Below, in pieces: positions 1 to 8,440 of a stretch of DNA of 41,044 nt. Source of the DNA: a virus; IMG/VR virus record IMGVR_UViG_3300014838_000006, positions 1 through 41,044 of that record, one strand, 5' to 3'. The translations under genes were made by a program, and so were the position numbers. The notes beneath the pieces were generated by a model. That model was not told the origin of the DNA and did not search any database. It was given only the letters and a program-made list of their open reading frames with translations. Each line of letters starts with the position of its first letter. Positions within the stretch are counted from its first letter, which is position 1.

Positions 1-123
1 CCACCTATCGTTGCATTCCCGGACACACCGAGATCGGCGATGTCGAATGGATCTGTAACCGAAATCGTCAATGTACTTCCGGAAGCAGCAGTTGTGAGCT
101 GCGTTGCTGCACCCACTATGGAA
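1..123. repeat. Left copy of terminal direct repeat (circularity mark)
   Basis: These 123 bases are identical to the last 123 bases of the window (40922-41044). The repeat falls inside one continuous minus-strand reading frame, which is what an assembler leaves when it closes a circular or terminally redundant molecule. The genome unit is therefore 40,921 bp. I see no packaging-site features here, so it is more likely an assembly overlap than a biological terminal repeat. Confidence 0.95.
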
Positions 124-416
124 ATGTTTCCGGCCGAGGGAGAGGCTGTACCAGTATTTCCGGAGACAGTCGCTACGATGGCACTACCACCCGCAGAAAC
201 TTGCCAAGTATAAGTGAGAAGCCCATCAAAAGCAGAAATACTAGTAAGGGTATAGGCTGTGTTTGTAGATTGGTCGATCCATCTCTTACCGATGGGGTAA
301 ATGGCCCCTGTAGTAGAACTAGGTGGAAGTGAATTGGAAATTACGGGTATTTCGACGTTTTCTGGGTAAGAACCGAACCCTTGGGTATATAGCATTGCGC
401 CTGGCTGGACTGTCAT
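1..416 (-). CDS. Tail-fibre-like protein, 5' part (gene spans the window ends)
   Basis: The minus-strand frame starts at ATG 416, after an AAGGAG ribosome site, and stays open to base 1. Joined across the circular closure to the frame ending at 40414 it makes a protein of about 307 residues. The N-terminus (MTVQPGAMLYTQGFG) is followed by Ser/Thr/Gly-rich beta-structure sequence, including the pattern SGNTGTASPSAGNISIVG. That repeat style also occurs in the fibre genes at 37675-40060, so a fibre or receptor-contact role is inferred. It would be the first gene of the fibre cluster, transcribed towards 36352. No catalytic motif is visible. Confidence 0.75.
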   Translation of the reverse strand, partial: MTVQPGAMLYTQGFGSYPENVEIPVISNSLPPSSTTGAIYPIGKRWIDQSTNTAYTLTSISAFDGLLTYTWQVSAGGSAIVATVSGNTGTASPSAGNISIVGAATQLTTAASGSTLTISVTDPFDIADLGVSGNATIG

Positions 417-495
417 AGAAACTCCTTAATGTGTTAACTAAAAATTAAACTTTATAAGGATTTCTGCGCTACCGGAATGGTAAGTGTTTTTTTTC

Positions 496-518
496 AGAGA
501 ATTTTAATCAGATTCTCT
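496..518. promoter_or_regulatory. Small dyad upstream of membrane micro-operon
   Basis: AGAGAAT and ATTCTCT form a 7-bp inverted repeat with a 9-base loop in the 131-base space between the fibre start (416) and the plus-strand ORF at 548. A run of T precedes it rather than follows it, so it is not a normal plus-strand terminator. It could be an operator or a leader hairpin. No convincing -35/-10 pair was found beside it. Confidence 0.3.
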
Positions 519-547
519 CTATGATAGAGGGGAAAAAGGAGTGATTT

Positions 548-880
548 ATGGATATTATCCAACTAGTAATGGGTTCAAGTGGTTTAATTGGAGTAGCTTT
601 ATTGATTTTTAGAACTGGTAGAATTGTGGAAAAAATTGGCAATATTGATAAGAGAATTGACAATCTATCTACTGAATTGGTTCAGAAATTTAATAAGATT
701 GACGAAAGGTTTGATAAGATTGAAGAAAGGTTTAACAAAGTTGATGAGAAGTTTCAAAAGATTGAACAATCTTTAAATACTTTAAATGTTCAACTTGGGA
801 AGTTAGAAACTAGAGTTGAAGAGAGAACCTTAAGAGTAGTTCATATTCAGAAATCTGAAATAGAAGCGGTGTCGTTATGA
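548..880 (+). CDS. Membrane-anchored coiled-coil protein
   Basis: This is a 110-residue protein with a GAAAAAGGAG ribosome site just upstream. Residues 5-22 (QLVMGSSGLIGVALLIF) form one hydrophobic segment. From about residue 30 to 95 there are regular heptads of the form FDKIEERFNKVDEKFQKIE, a long parallel coiled coil. It should sit in the inner membrane with the coiled coil on one side. It overlaps the next gene by 4 bases (ATGA), so the two are translationally coupled. Proteins of this shape occur in phage lysis and exclusion cassettes, but nothing here decides between these roles. Confidence 0.7.
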   Translation: MDIIQLVMGSSGLIGVALLIFRTGRIVEKIGNIDKRIDNLSTELVQKFNKIDERFDKIEERFNKVDEKFQKIEQSLNTLNVQLGKLETRVEERTLRVVHIQKSEIEAVSL

Positions 881-1119
881 ATTCTATTGGCATTAAAGTT
901 TATTTAGGTGGCCTTACAGCAATTACAATCTTTTTATTATATTGTTCAGAAAGTCATTACAATAAAATTATGAAGCTTGAAGTTATCAATCATGTTTCTA
1001 AATATTGTAATCAAGAAAAAGATAAAGAACTATCGGATAAATGTAAAATAGCACGATTAGAAGCTCAAGTGAAAGTTATGATGAGCGAAATAAATAAACA
1101 AAATGAGGGGAAAAAATGA
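877..1119 (+). CDS. Small single-span membrane protein
   Basis: This 80-residue protein starts in the ATGA overlap with the upstream coiled-coil gene. A hydrophobic segment (VYLGGLTAITIFLLYC, residues 8-23) is followed by a charged helical tail. The Cys after FLLY is only loosely like a lipobox. The order of short membrane segment then charged helix resembles spanin or holin-accessory proteins, but no family is recognised. It is coupled by another ATGA overlap to a 19-residue membrane peptide. Confidence 0.65.
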   Translation: MNSIGIKVYLGGLTAITIFLLYCSESHYNKIMKLEVINHVSKYCNQEKDKELSDKCKIARLEAQVKVMMSEINKQNEGKK

Positions 1120-1175
1120 CATTTTTAATAGCTCTTGGGATTATTACATTCATGTACGTTTTGGCAGACAGATGA
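1116..1175 (+). CDS. Tiny 19-residue membrane peptide
   Basis: The sequence reads MTFLIALGIITFMYVLADR, one hydrophobic helix with a charged end. The ATG overlaps the stop of the preceding gene (ATGA), and GAGGGG lies 7 bases before the ATG, so it has both a ribosome site and coupling. It ends on the base before the convergent minus-strand gene at 1176. Size and hydrophobicity suit a holin-like or regulatory micro-peptide; this is inference. Confidence 0.5.
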   Translation: MTFLIALGIITFMYVLADR

Positions 1176-2450
1176 TTACTTATTAGGTCTAAGTCGATAT
1201 TTAGGTTTCTTTTCTTTTTCTAACTCTTTCTGGAATTCATCTAACTCTTTGTGAATCAATTTAGGATTATCTGCTGAGGCTGCACCTACTACCTTACCAT
1301 AATGTTTGGCTAATTCCCTGGATCTAATTACTCGAGTCCCTAGTTTTGCAGCAGCATAGGCAGCTCCTGTACCTAATCCAGCAGGAATACTCAACCAGCT
1401 CAACGCAGCCGGTGCTCCTATTCCAAATAGATGAGCTAGCCCCTCGGGGCGTCCTCTCATGAACTTTTCAAGTGTCCGGCTAACAAAATTTGATTGCTCC
1501 ACCGCGCCATGTGCTCTGTCCGCTGCTGAATATGTTTCCCACCATTGAGGGTTTTGTCTTCCATAATCTCGGAGGGTATTTCGAATAGATCCATTAATGG
1601 ATGTTGCCATTGATCGAACTCCTTCTCGGACGCTTCTATCTTTTATATCATATAAATGGGATTTTAATGTGTCATTTAGAGACCTTTTCATAGACTGAAG
1701 GGTTGACACAGAAATAGTTCCGTTTTGAGAGCTTTGGTGTATTTTACCAATTTCATCAATTACAAACCTTTCATTAGCTGATAATTGATCATATTGCCTT
1801 CCATTTGTTATTCTTCTTGTTGTATTTAATAAATCATTATTAAGTCTTGTGGTAGAAACAGTTGCATTTTGAGGAAGAATTCTCTCGGCATCGGCATAAA
1901 GGGTTCTGGAAACATCTTTAGCTCCACGAGGATTGAGCAAGGAGAAAGCAAGCATGGAACCATTCTTGACTATGTCTCCCTTAGACTTATCCCCAGTCCA
2001 TTGGGTTACCCCTTCCCCTAAGGTGTTGGCTCCCACTGCAATTCCAATTGATCTTAATGGACTAAAAGCATACTTACCCATTTTTAAATACCTTCCAGGA
2101 AGAAATAAACCGGCAGCATCCTCAGCTATCTCTTCAGAGAACTTTTCCACCTTGTTCTTAGGTTTAAGATAAGGGATGGCTTTCTCGAGATTTTTAATAT
2201 GTTGTTTAGTGGTTGGTAAAAGCTTCCCTATAGGAGATTCTTCATAAGGAACAGGTTTCCCTCCGGCAAGTTTAGTTAACGGAGCAGCAACTAGATCATT
2301 AGCTCCCTTAGCAAGATCCCCAAATGAACCTGGCAGAGAGGCAAGAATGGATTTAGCAGGTTGTACTAAACCGGCTCTGACAACATCCTCTGTTAACTCA
2401 CCTTTAGAAGGTTTAGGAGAAGACTTTTCAGGTAATAATTTATATGCCAT
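1176..2450 (-). CDS. Putative internal virion / ejection protein
   Basis: A 424-residue protein at the distal end of the tail and internal-protein gene run. The N-terminal 50 residues are Ser/Pro/Lys-rich. There are Gly/Ala-rich, weakly hydrophobic stretches (residues 335-370, IGAPAALSWLSIPAGLGTGA) and a long helical centre, ending in a highly charged tail (KELDEFQKELEKEKKPKYR). Such a mix, together with position after the tail genes, is typical of podovirus ejection proteins that cross the membrane with the DNA. No enzyme motif was seen. The assignment rests on context. Confidence 0.55.
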   Translation of the reverse strand: MAYKLLPEKSSPKPSKGELTEDVVRAGLVQPAKSILASLPGSFGDLAKGANDLVAAPLTKLAGGKPVPYEESPIGKLLPTTKQHIKNLEKAIPYLKPKNKVEKFSEEIAEDAAGLFLPGRYLKMGKYAFSPLRSIGIAVGANTLGEGVTQWTGDKSKGDIVKNGSMLAFSLLNPRGAKDVSRTLYADAERILPQNATVSTTRLNNDLLNTTRRITNGRQYDQLSANERFVIDEIGKIHQSSQNGTISVSTLQSMKRSLNDTLKSHLYDIKDRSVREGVRSMATSINGSIRNTLRDYGRQNPQWWETYSAADRAHGAVEQSNFVSRTLEKFMRGRPEGLAHLFGIGAPAALSWLSIPAGLGTGAAYAAAKLGTRVIRSRELAKHYGKVVGAASADNPKLIHKELDEFQKELEKEKKPKYRLRPNK

Positions 2451-2459
2451 TGATTTAAC

Positions 2460-3443
2460 CTATTCTTGTGGAACCCATTCTTTCCCATCAGATACAAATA
2501 TTTGGCCCGTTTCGGGGTCTTCTAACTCTCTTCCCATATACATTGAAGCATCAGGCATTTCAGAAAAATTGGCTTTCTCAGGATTAATGAATTCTTGTTT
2601 CATTTCAGCTATCTTCGAAGCATTTTGTTTTTTATACATTCTTTTTGCTTTACTGATAGATATTTTCCCTGGGCCTCCATATTTATCAATTATATTTAAA
2701 ACGCCTTCCCCTTCCATACGATTTAGTTTATTAACTATTTTCAAATCTCTTAAAACTCTTCTTCTTCCTTCAGGAGTATTTAAAAGATTAGGCAATGTTT
2801 TTAAATATGTATTAGCTTCGAAGTTTGTGACTCTAGCTCCAAATGTTTCTCTGGCTCCTTTGATTTCATCGGTAATTAACTTTACCGCCTCTTGCGCATC
2901 AGGTGACAAGGAGGCTTGAGCTAAAGGTGTAAGTTCACCCTCTTTCGTAAATGCCGCAGCCATTAATGCTGGAGGGAATTGATCTTCTAATTCAGGACTA
3001 AATAGTTGTGATAATCTTTCAAATTTCATTCCACTATGTTCTTGAGCTTCTAATTTATCTTCCATTTCAAGCAATTTAGGTTCGGCAGATAGTTCGAGCT
3101 TGGATTTCATTTTCTCTTTTTCTCTGCGCCCTTCCATGACTTTAGGAAATTTATAATCTAACCAAGCTTCTTCAAATTCTTCTTGGTCCGGAGTAGGTTG
3201 TTCTTCTGTATTATTTGTATAATCGTTGCTTAATTGATCTCCCATTCCTTCTGTGGGCTTGGTAATTCCGTTGCCACTTTTCTGAAAATATTTCTTGAAA
3301 ATGTCAAATTCTTGTTGTGCGTTGGCTTTTTCCATGCGCATCTTATTGGCAAACTCTTGAGACGAGGAAACCCCTTTTGATATTCCTTTTCCAAATTCAC
3401 CACCAATATCAGCCCATGGATTATACTCTTCTAGTTGGATCAT
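2460..3443 (-). CDS. Putative internal virion protein, acidic helical
   Basis: A 327-residue protein, mostly helical and acidic, with no membrane segment. It has a disordered region (about residues 58-90, rich in Thr/Glu/Pro), then a helical domain, then a short C-terminal module (MYMGRELEDPETGQIFVSDGKEWVPQE) that looks like a small beta motif. It overlaps the upstream gene at 3440-3443 by 4 bases and is followed after 9 bases by the gene ending at 1176, so the three are one transcription unit. A virion-interior role is inferred from this position only. Confidence 0.5.
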   Translation of the reverse strand: MIQLEEYNPWADIGGEFGKGISKGVSSSQEFANKMRMEKANAQQEFDIFKKYFQKSGNGITKPTEGMGDQLSNDYTNNTEEQPTPDQEEFEEAWLDYKFPKVMEGRREKEKMKSKLELSAEPKLLEMEDKLEAQEHSGMKFERLSQLFSPELEDQFPPALMAAAFTKEGELTPLAQASLSPDAQEAVKLITDEIKGARETFGARVTNFEANTYLKTLPNLLNTPEGRRRVLRDLKIVNKLNRMEGEGVLNIIDKYGGPGKISISKAKRMYKKQNASKIAEMKQEFINPEKANFSEMPDASMYMGRELEDPETGQIFVSDGKEWVPQE

Positions 3444-4042
3444 CCCATTCCGCCTTGCTGTTGATTATTATTTTTCCCACCAAACCACCCTTGACCCATT
3501 CCACCTCCGAGGCCTCCTAAGAATTGTCCACCAGCTCCTCCAAGACCCGCCAAAAGTTGCTGCCAAAAACTAGGGGATTTTTTCATGAATCCTTGCATAT
3601 TGGGTCGCTGATCCAGCAACTGGTTGCTCATTCCCATCAAATCTTTAATAGCTTGGTTTTGCAAACCCATTCTTTGGGACTGGAGCGCTTGAGCAAAATC
3701 AGAAGATGCCTGGTTCATGGTGTTTTGAAAACCGCTACTACGGCGCGATCCCGTACCCATACCACTAAATCTAGAAGCATTCTGTCCTTGCAACCCTTGA
3801 AACTGTTGCCATGCGGGAGCTTCCATTTCTTTAAACATCTCTTGATCGCCACCAGCTAATCTACCTAAAAAGCTATCGGGACCAAGATGCCCAAACATCT
3901 GCTGAAATAGTTGCATTTGCTCAGGAGTGAACTGCTGCATGTTAAAAGGGGTCTGTCCCCCTTTGCTTTTACCGTAAGATACCTTGGGTGCGCCTGTCCG
4001 CTGACCCATATTTGTACCGGTAGCCATAGATGGCATAGTCAT
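3440..4042 (-). CDS. Gln/Gly/Met-rich structural protein
   Basis: A 200-residue protein of strongly biased composition, rich in Gln, Gly, Met and Phe (MQQFTPEQMQLFQQMFGHLG), ending in a Gly-rich, Asn/Gln-rich tail (GLGGGMGQGWFGGKNNNQQQ). A ribosome site AGAGG precedes the ATG. It is the first gene of the 1176-4042 minus-strand unit and is probably an internal or ejection protein. The low-complexity tail is unusual beside its neighbours. Confidence 0.5.
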   Translation of the reverse strand: MTMPSMATGTNMGQRTGAPKVSYGKSKGGQTPFNMQQFTPEQMQLFQQMFGHLGPDSFLGRLAGGDQEMFKEMEAPAWQQFQGLQGQNASRFSGMGTGSRRSSGFQNTMNQASSDFAQALQSQRMGLQNQAIKDLMGMSNQLLDQRPNMQGFMKKSPSFWQQLLAGLGGAGGQFLGGLGGGMGQGWFGGKNNNQQQGGMG

Positions 4043-4228
4043 ATAGAAACCTCTTTTTCTTGGGATTGTAGCAGTTTATAGAAATTCCTTGATACTTGCC
4101 AAAAAACAAAATCCGCACAGTTTAAAAATGCGGGTTTCACCACGGGTTTGCAGATTTTCTTAAAATTTATGTAGACAAAAAAATGAAAAACATCAATTTT
4201 TGGCGCTGAATTAAGAAGGAGAAAAATT

Positions 4229-4588
4229 ATGAAAAACATCGAATGGGATACATTTATCACTGATTCTAAATTGTCACGTAGAGTTCAGAGGATTTTGTTG
4301 TCACACGGATTTGTTCAATTGAAGGACTTAAGGAATATGTCGATGAAACTCGCGAGCAAATGGAGAGGAATGGGTTCCAAGTGTGCTTCAGATTTACAAG
4401 ATTTCATGTGGAAACATTTAAATTACGAAATCCCATTGATAAATGAATTACACGAGAATTTTTTATATATACATCGATTGGAGAATTCTTTGCAAACTGT
4501 CATTATTTATGAAGACCAACTAGATTATATAATTAATATGTATAAAAAAAGAATATTTCCTAGACCTGACTTAGCCACTCAAGAATAA
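4229..4588 (+). CDS. RNA polymerase alpha-CTD-like helix-hairpin-helix protein
   Basis: A 119-residue protein with a strong ribosome site (AAGGAG). Residues 14-55 (LSRRVQRILLSHGFVQLKDLRNMS...WRGMGSKCASDLQDFM) follow the pattern of the alpha subunit C-terminal domain: two helices, a short strand-like turn, then a G-x-G-x-K/C helix start. That fold binds UP-element DNA and activators. A phage mimic could redirect host RNA polymerase to viral promoters. It is the only plus-strand gene inside the late block. Its last 29 bases overlap the convergent gene ending at 4560. The fold is recognised by pattern, the function is inferred. Confidence 0.55.
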   Translation: MKNIEWDTFITDSKLSRRVQRILLSHGFVQLKDLRNMSMKLASKWRGMGSKCASDLQDFMWKHLNYEIPLINELHENFLYIHRLENSLQTVIIYEDQLDYIINMYKKRIFPRPDLATQE

Positions 4589-5042
4589 CAGTTCCTTTGG
4601 TAATCGCAGGAGCCCCACCACCTGCTGTAACTACCAAGTTCGTTGGCGTTACCGATAAACTGATTTGATCGGTTGCAGATGTAGTATCTACATAAGGCAA
4701 AGGATACCAATTCGTCCCATCAGTAAAAGTGCCATAAATCTTGACGATATTGGTAATGGAAGCAAAGTTTATCCCATGTGGGTAACTTCCAGCACCGGTA
4801 ATAGGATATACCTGCCGAATAGATTGCTGCTTAGCAGATCCTCCCTGCAAATACCATTGCTCTCCTGTGACCGTAGATGCTTTGGAGGCAAAGATACCTA
4901 CAATACGTTCGTTGACACGCTGAGCAATATCAACGTAAGCTTTGTTGATCTCAACAGTCAATGCTTGGGTAGTATCCGTTGGAAATTGCCTTTGGACGCG
5001 CAAAAAAGGAGAAACTTGTATGCTGTTAGGTACTATTGTCAT
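4560..5042 (-). CDS. Tail-associated structural protein
   Basis: A 160-residue protein whose start overlaps the end of the large tail gene by 4 bases. The N-terminal half (QFPTDTTQALTVEINKAYVDIAQRVNERIVGIF) is helical. The C-terminal half is beta-rich (HGINFASITNIVKIYGTFTDGTNWYPLPY). I recall this arrangement from uncultured podovirus-like genomes next to tail-tube genes, but no function is known to me. Coupling to the 942-residue gene suggests a tail-tip or baseplate-like role. Confidence 0.55.
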   Translation of the reverse strand: MTIVPNSIQVSPFLRVQRQFPTDTTQALTVEINKAYVDIAQRVNERIVGIFASKASTVTGEQWYLQGGSAKQQSIRQVYPITGAGSYPHGINFASITNIVKIYGTFTDGTNWYPLPYVDTTSATDQISLSVTPTNLVVTAGGGAPAITKGTVILEWLSQV

Positions 5043-7867
5043 GATAGGTACGGTCCTGGATAAGTATCAAAGACAGCGGCATGCAAAGTCACTTCTGCAA
5101 TAGCATCTTGTAAATTACGCATCTGCGCATCATTTAGAGTAATTCCAAACTGCACCGTATCGCCAATCATAGAACTGTTCATGCGATGCCATATTTGACG
5201 CTGTGTAGAGGCTGTGGGCATTTGTAAATTGATATTGGAGGGTGTAAGTCCCAAGTTGGTACTTTCGGGACATGTATAGAGAATCTGTGAGTAAATAATA
5301 GCATCATTCAGATCATTTGGATTGGTAAGATCGGTTACCGACCCGGGTGAGTTGCGCACATTATCAGGGTCCATAGACAAATAAAGATCCAGTGTAACCT
5401 GGGAGTTAGCTGTTGCGTCCATTAGATATTGTTGCGTACCGAATCTAACCTGTCTTCCAAGGCCCCAAGCAGGAGGAAATTGTTTACTTTGTAACAAAGG
5501 CTGGCTGAGTCGAGAAAAGACTCCCAAGCCCAAATAAGGACTAATATCCGTCCATAAAATATCCAATACAAAATTGTTGGAATCTATTACCTCAATCACC
5601 TGACCTATTTGACCATTGAGGTTTACTGTTCCCAAACAGCCAGTAATATAAAGATAATCACCCGCTTCCAATGTGGGATTGCTTTGGCTTACACAATGAT
5701 TGTAGCTTGTAATCAGAGTATAATTAGGGTTACTGCCGGTATATGCCACGGCGTTTGCAATAGAGCCCGTTGGAGCCTCTCCAGTACCGCTACCCTTTAC
5801 TACTACAAAACCCTGGGGAGTTCCTGCGACTACAGAAGGAAATAGCGCCTGTTCTTCAGCGGAGTTCCAAGGGTCTAGAAAAGCTTCCCATGTAATATTC
5901 GTCAATGAACCCCATGTGATACCAGCATATCTCCAAAATGAACCATGGTGAGTAAAATTCTCGTAAAATATACCCCAAGTTTCTTCTCGGTAATTGTAAA
6001 AAAAGGTCTGTGTTGGAAATAGAGAAGTGGTAGGTTGATTATCCGGACAGTAGCTAAAATATAACCACTCTTTGTAAAAATCCCTACCAGAATTTATCCT
6101 TTGAACACCGAAATTGGTCGATTGCAACTGAAAAGCCAAATCGGGAATTTGCAAGTCAATTCTCTGCGCAGCCGTTTGAGAAGCGATCACAAAACCATAG
6201 GTTCCGAAAGCAATAACTCCTCTATCCAGATTAATAGATGAAAATGTTGCGCTAGCCCCAAGTTCCGAATTAACAGTGAAAAACACAAATGGAGAAATAT
6301 CGTTACTGGTATACGCAAGACGAGCATATTTTCCAGAAAATCCCAAGATCAGAACATCTTCGTTAACCCCTAAGGTAACAATCTGCTGCGATGTACCGGC
6401 GACTATGTAGCCTCCAAGACCCGTTTGATCAACGTAATAAGCTGTAAGCGCACCGCCTTCCGGGTAATCCAAAGAAAGCTCCGTTCCTGGTGTCAGTATG
6501 GAGTTATACCCAATAGGAACCGTTGTGGCATTAAAAGATGTCGTGTAATACGGAGAACCATTCCAAGACCAAATTACCCCATCTTGTAGGTAAATAGGCT
6601 TCGTTCCTGCTATCATGTTGGCAGCCGTAGAAATATAAGGGCCAAAAAACAAGATCCTGTCTTTATAAGGATACATGAATTTGCATCCTACCAAGTAAAA
6701 AGGAGTATTTCCCGAGTTGTAATTATCTATAGTCTGACCGGTAGCAGATAAGGGAGGAGCAAAATTTACCCATCCAGCAGCGCTAGTTGATGGTAATCCC
6801 GTTCCATTGGTAGGATCTCCATCATACCATTTGATACCATCACCAGTATTTCCAACGATGGTGGTTGTCAGGTATTGGATGATGCCCCCTGTGTAGGCTT
6901 CATCAGCGATTGCCGCATCTGGAAAGACAACAGTTATTGTTCCAACTCCCTCAGCACTTACATAACCGGTTTGACCATTGATTGTATTACTGTTAGTACC
7001 AGTTATTTCATTAACAAAAACAAAATCTCCTACAATCGCAGGAGATCCTGTTATTCCAAAAGTTATTTTTGTTGCCGAAACCCAAGTTATAGAGGTTATC
7101 GCCTGAACTTGCATGCCCGGATTGCCATTTGTAGCCCACATCGCTTGTTCAAAATTAGTAGTCCAAAACTGTTGCCAATTTTGTCCATGCCAAACAAAAG
7201 GCGTTTGCGCGGCTTTAGCAACATATGGAGTGGTTCCATCGGTATAAGTTGCATTAGGAACATTCTTGTAGTAGTTAACATTGTAAAAAGAAGTCATCTC
7301 CAGATTGGAAGAAGTGAAGTTTTGGTAGCTGTATTGGGTATCAAAAGCCACCAACAATGGATAAGTGCTACTTATTGTTTCGGACATTGCATTATTAACT
7401 GGGACAAAATCTTCTAATCCCATAACGGGCAGTCCAGGATAGTAAGAGAACAAACTTGTAACAAAGTCCGCTCCTCCTCCTGTTATTGTAAGAAGGCCAG
7501 TTGCATAATTTATAGTTCCTGTGCCTCCAGAACCTCCCACAAGCGCTCCAGTCAAAGGAAAGGATTCAGTATATGTCTGACCTCCTACAACCAAACTAAT
7601 CGAACCTGGGGCAATTGAGGAGGTCATTGGAAGTCCCAGAGCGGTTATCAGATTTACAGAACCAGCTGTTAAGACAACCGTACTAGCCGGAATATTGACT
7701 TGAAGTTGTAATCTTCCTAAAGGGGTAGTTCCGCGCTTTCTTTTTGCCCTTCCGCGCCAAGTATAAAAATTATACATTGTTGGAAAAGAATCGTTATCAA
7801 TATTAAATGGCAGAGGATTGAGAACTAAACCTTTTTGAAAGTTCCCGATATATATTTTATCCACCAT
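5039..7867 (-). CDS. Large tail protein (tail tubular B / stabilisation-like)
   Basis: A 942-residue protein. Its N-terminus (YIGNFQKGLVLNPLPFNIDNDSFPTMYNFYTWRGRAKRKRG) has the 'line up along the tube, name the strand' pattern seen in podovirus tail-nozzle and DNA-stabilisation proteins, ending in a basic WRGRxKRKRGTTPLGRL motif. The rest is Ser/Thr/Gly-rich beta sequence with Ig-like stretches and no enzyme motif. It follows the adaptor and small fibre genes, which fits a nozzle or hub protein. Exact family not certain. Confidence 0.6.
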   Translation of the reverse strand: MVDKIYIGNFQKGLVLNPLPFNIDNDSFPTMYNFYTWRGRAKRKRGTTPLGRLQLQVNIPASTVVLTAGSVNLITALGLPMTSSIAPGSISLVVGGQTYTESFPLTGALVGGSGGTGTINYATGLLTITGGGADFVTSLFSYYPGLPVMGLEDFVPVNNAMSETISSTYPLLVAFDTQYSYQNFTSSNLEMTSFYNVNYYKNVPNATYTDGTTPYVAKAAQTPFVWHGQNWQQFWTTNFEQAMWATNGNPGMQVQAITSITWVSATKITFGITGSPAIVGDFVFVNEITGTNSNTINGQTGYVSAEGVGTITVVFPDAAIADEAYTGGIIQYLTTTIVGNTGDGIKWYDGDPTNGTGLPSTSAAGWVNFAPPLSATGQTIDNYNSGNTPFYLVGCKFMYPYKDRILFFGPYISTAANMIAGTKPIYLQDGVIWSWNGSPYYTTSFNATTVPIGYNSILTPGTELSLDYPEGGALTAYYVDQTGLGGYIVAGTSQQIVTLGVNEDVLILGFSGKYARLAYTSNDISPFVFFTVNSELGASATFSSINLDRGVIAFGTYGFVIASQTAAQRIDLQIPDLAFQLQSTNFGVQRINSGRDFYKEWLYFSYCPDNQPTTSLFPTQTFFYNYREETWGIFYENFTHHGSFWRYAGITWGSLTNITWEAFLDPWNSAEEQALFPSVVAGTPQGFVVVKGSGTGEAPTGSIANAVAYTGSNPNYTLITSYNHCVSQSNPTLEAGDYLYITGCLGTVNLNGQIGQVIEVIDSNNFVLDILWTDISPYLGLGVFSRLSQPLLQSKQFPPAWGLGRQVRFGTQQYLMDATANSQVTLDLYLSMDPDNVRNSPGSVTDLTNPNDLNDAIIYSQILYTCPESTNLGLTPSNINLQMPTASTQRQIWHRMNSSMIGDTVQFGITLNDAQMRNLQDAIAEVTLHAAVFDTYPGPYLS

Positions 7868-7879
7868 TTTTTCATCTCT

Positions 7880-8437
7880 TTAAATTTGCAATATTAGGAT
7901 GGATACTGTACCGGCAGATGGATAAGCAAAGGTTAGAACACCAGCCAAGAAATTATAAGATGGAAGTCCCCCATTTGATGTGCTTATAAAAACAGCCACA
8001 TTATTACCGGTAGTCGCACCAGGAGTTAAAGTTACCGTGTAATTAGGCCCAATACTTGCGATGGTGGCGATATTAAACCCATTCAGTACCGGAATACTGG
8101 GATTGGTGGTAGAACCTGTACCTTGAAAAACACAAAAAGCAGCTACAGCGCTTAAAGGATAAGGAGACAGGGAGTTTCTAAAGAAATATTGGGGAATCCC
8201 AGGATCAGCTATTCCGGCTGCTGGATAAGCAACGGAAGCTTGTAAGGTGGGGGTCGTGGGAGAAGCAAGACCAGGAAAAGTAGTTTGTTTATGCTGACCT
8301 CCAGTAGCGTTATCAAATGTTACGTGATCAACTGCAAGAATAGTTTGAGTGGAGTTGAAGTTTTGTTGGATTAAAGGTTGAGAAGCAGCCAGTGTTTGGC
8401 TAGCAGAAGGTATTGTTGGTGTAAAAGGAAAGCTCAT
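7880..8437 (-). CDS. Short tail-fibre-like protein
   Basis: A 185-residue protein. The N-terminus (QTLAASQPLIQQNFNSTQTILAVDHVTFDNATGGQHKQTTFPG) carries the 'I..DH..F.....G.H' motif common at the virion-attachment end of small phage fibres. The C-terminus is a compact beta domain (NNVAVFISTSNGGLPSYNFLAGVLTFAYPSAG). It lies between the adaptor and nozzle genes with only 3-12 base gaps, so it is co-transcribed. A fibre or tail-knob role is inferred. Confidence 0.55.
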   Translation of the reverse strand: MSFPFTPTIPSASQTLAASQPLIQQNFNSTQTILAVDHVTFDNATGGQHKQTTFPGLASPTTPTLQASVAYPAAGIADPGIPQYFFRNSLSPYPLSAVAAFCVFQGTGSTTNPSIPVLNGFNIATIASIGPNYTVTLTPGATTGNNVAVFISTSNGGLPSYNFLAGVLTFAYPSAGTVSILILQI

Positions 8438-8440
8438 AAT

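Noticed and set aside
1-123. True terminal repeats used in packaging
   Set aside because: The repeat lies in the middle of one reading frame and its length suits an assembler overlap; no pac or cos feature is adjacent. Not excluded, but less likely.
4039-4260. Minus-strand frame of 73 codons in the gap upstream of the 3440-4042 gene
   Set aside because: Overlaps the promoter and ribosome site region of the plus-strand gene at 4229, has no ribosome site and is Phe-rich without a protein-like pattern.
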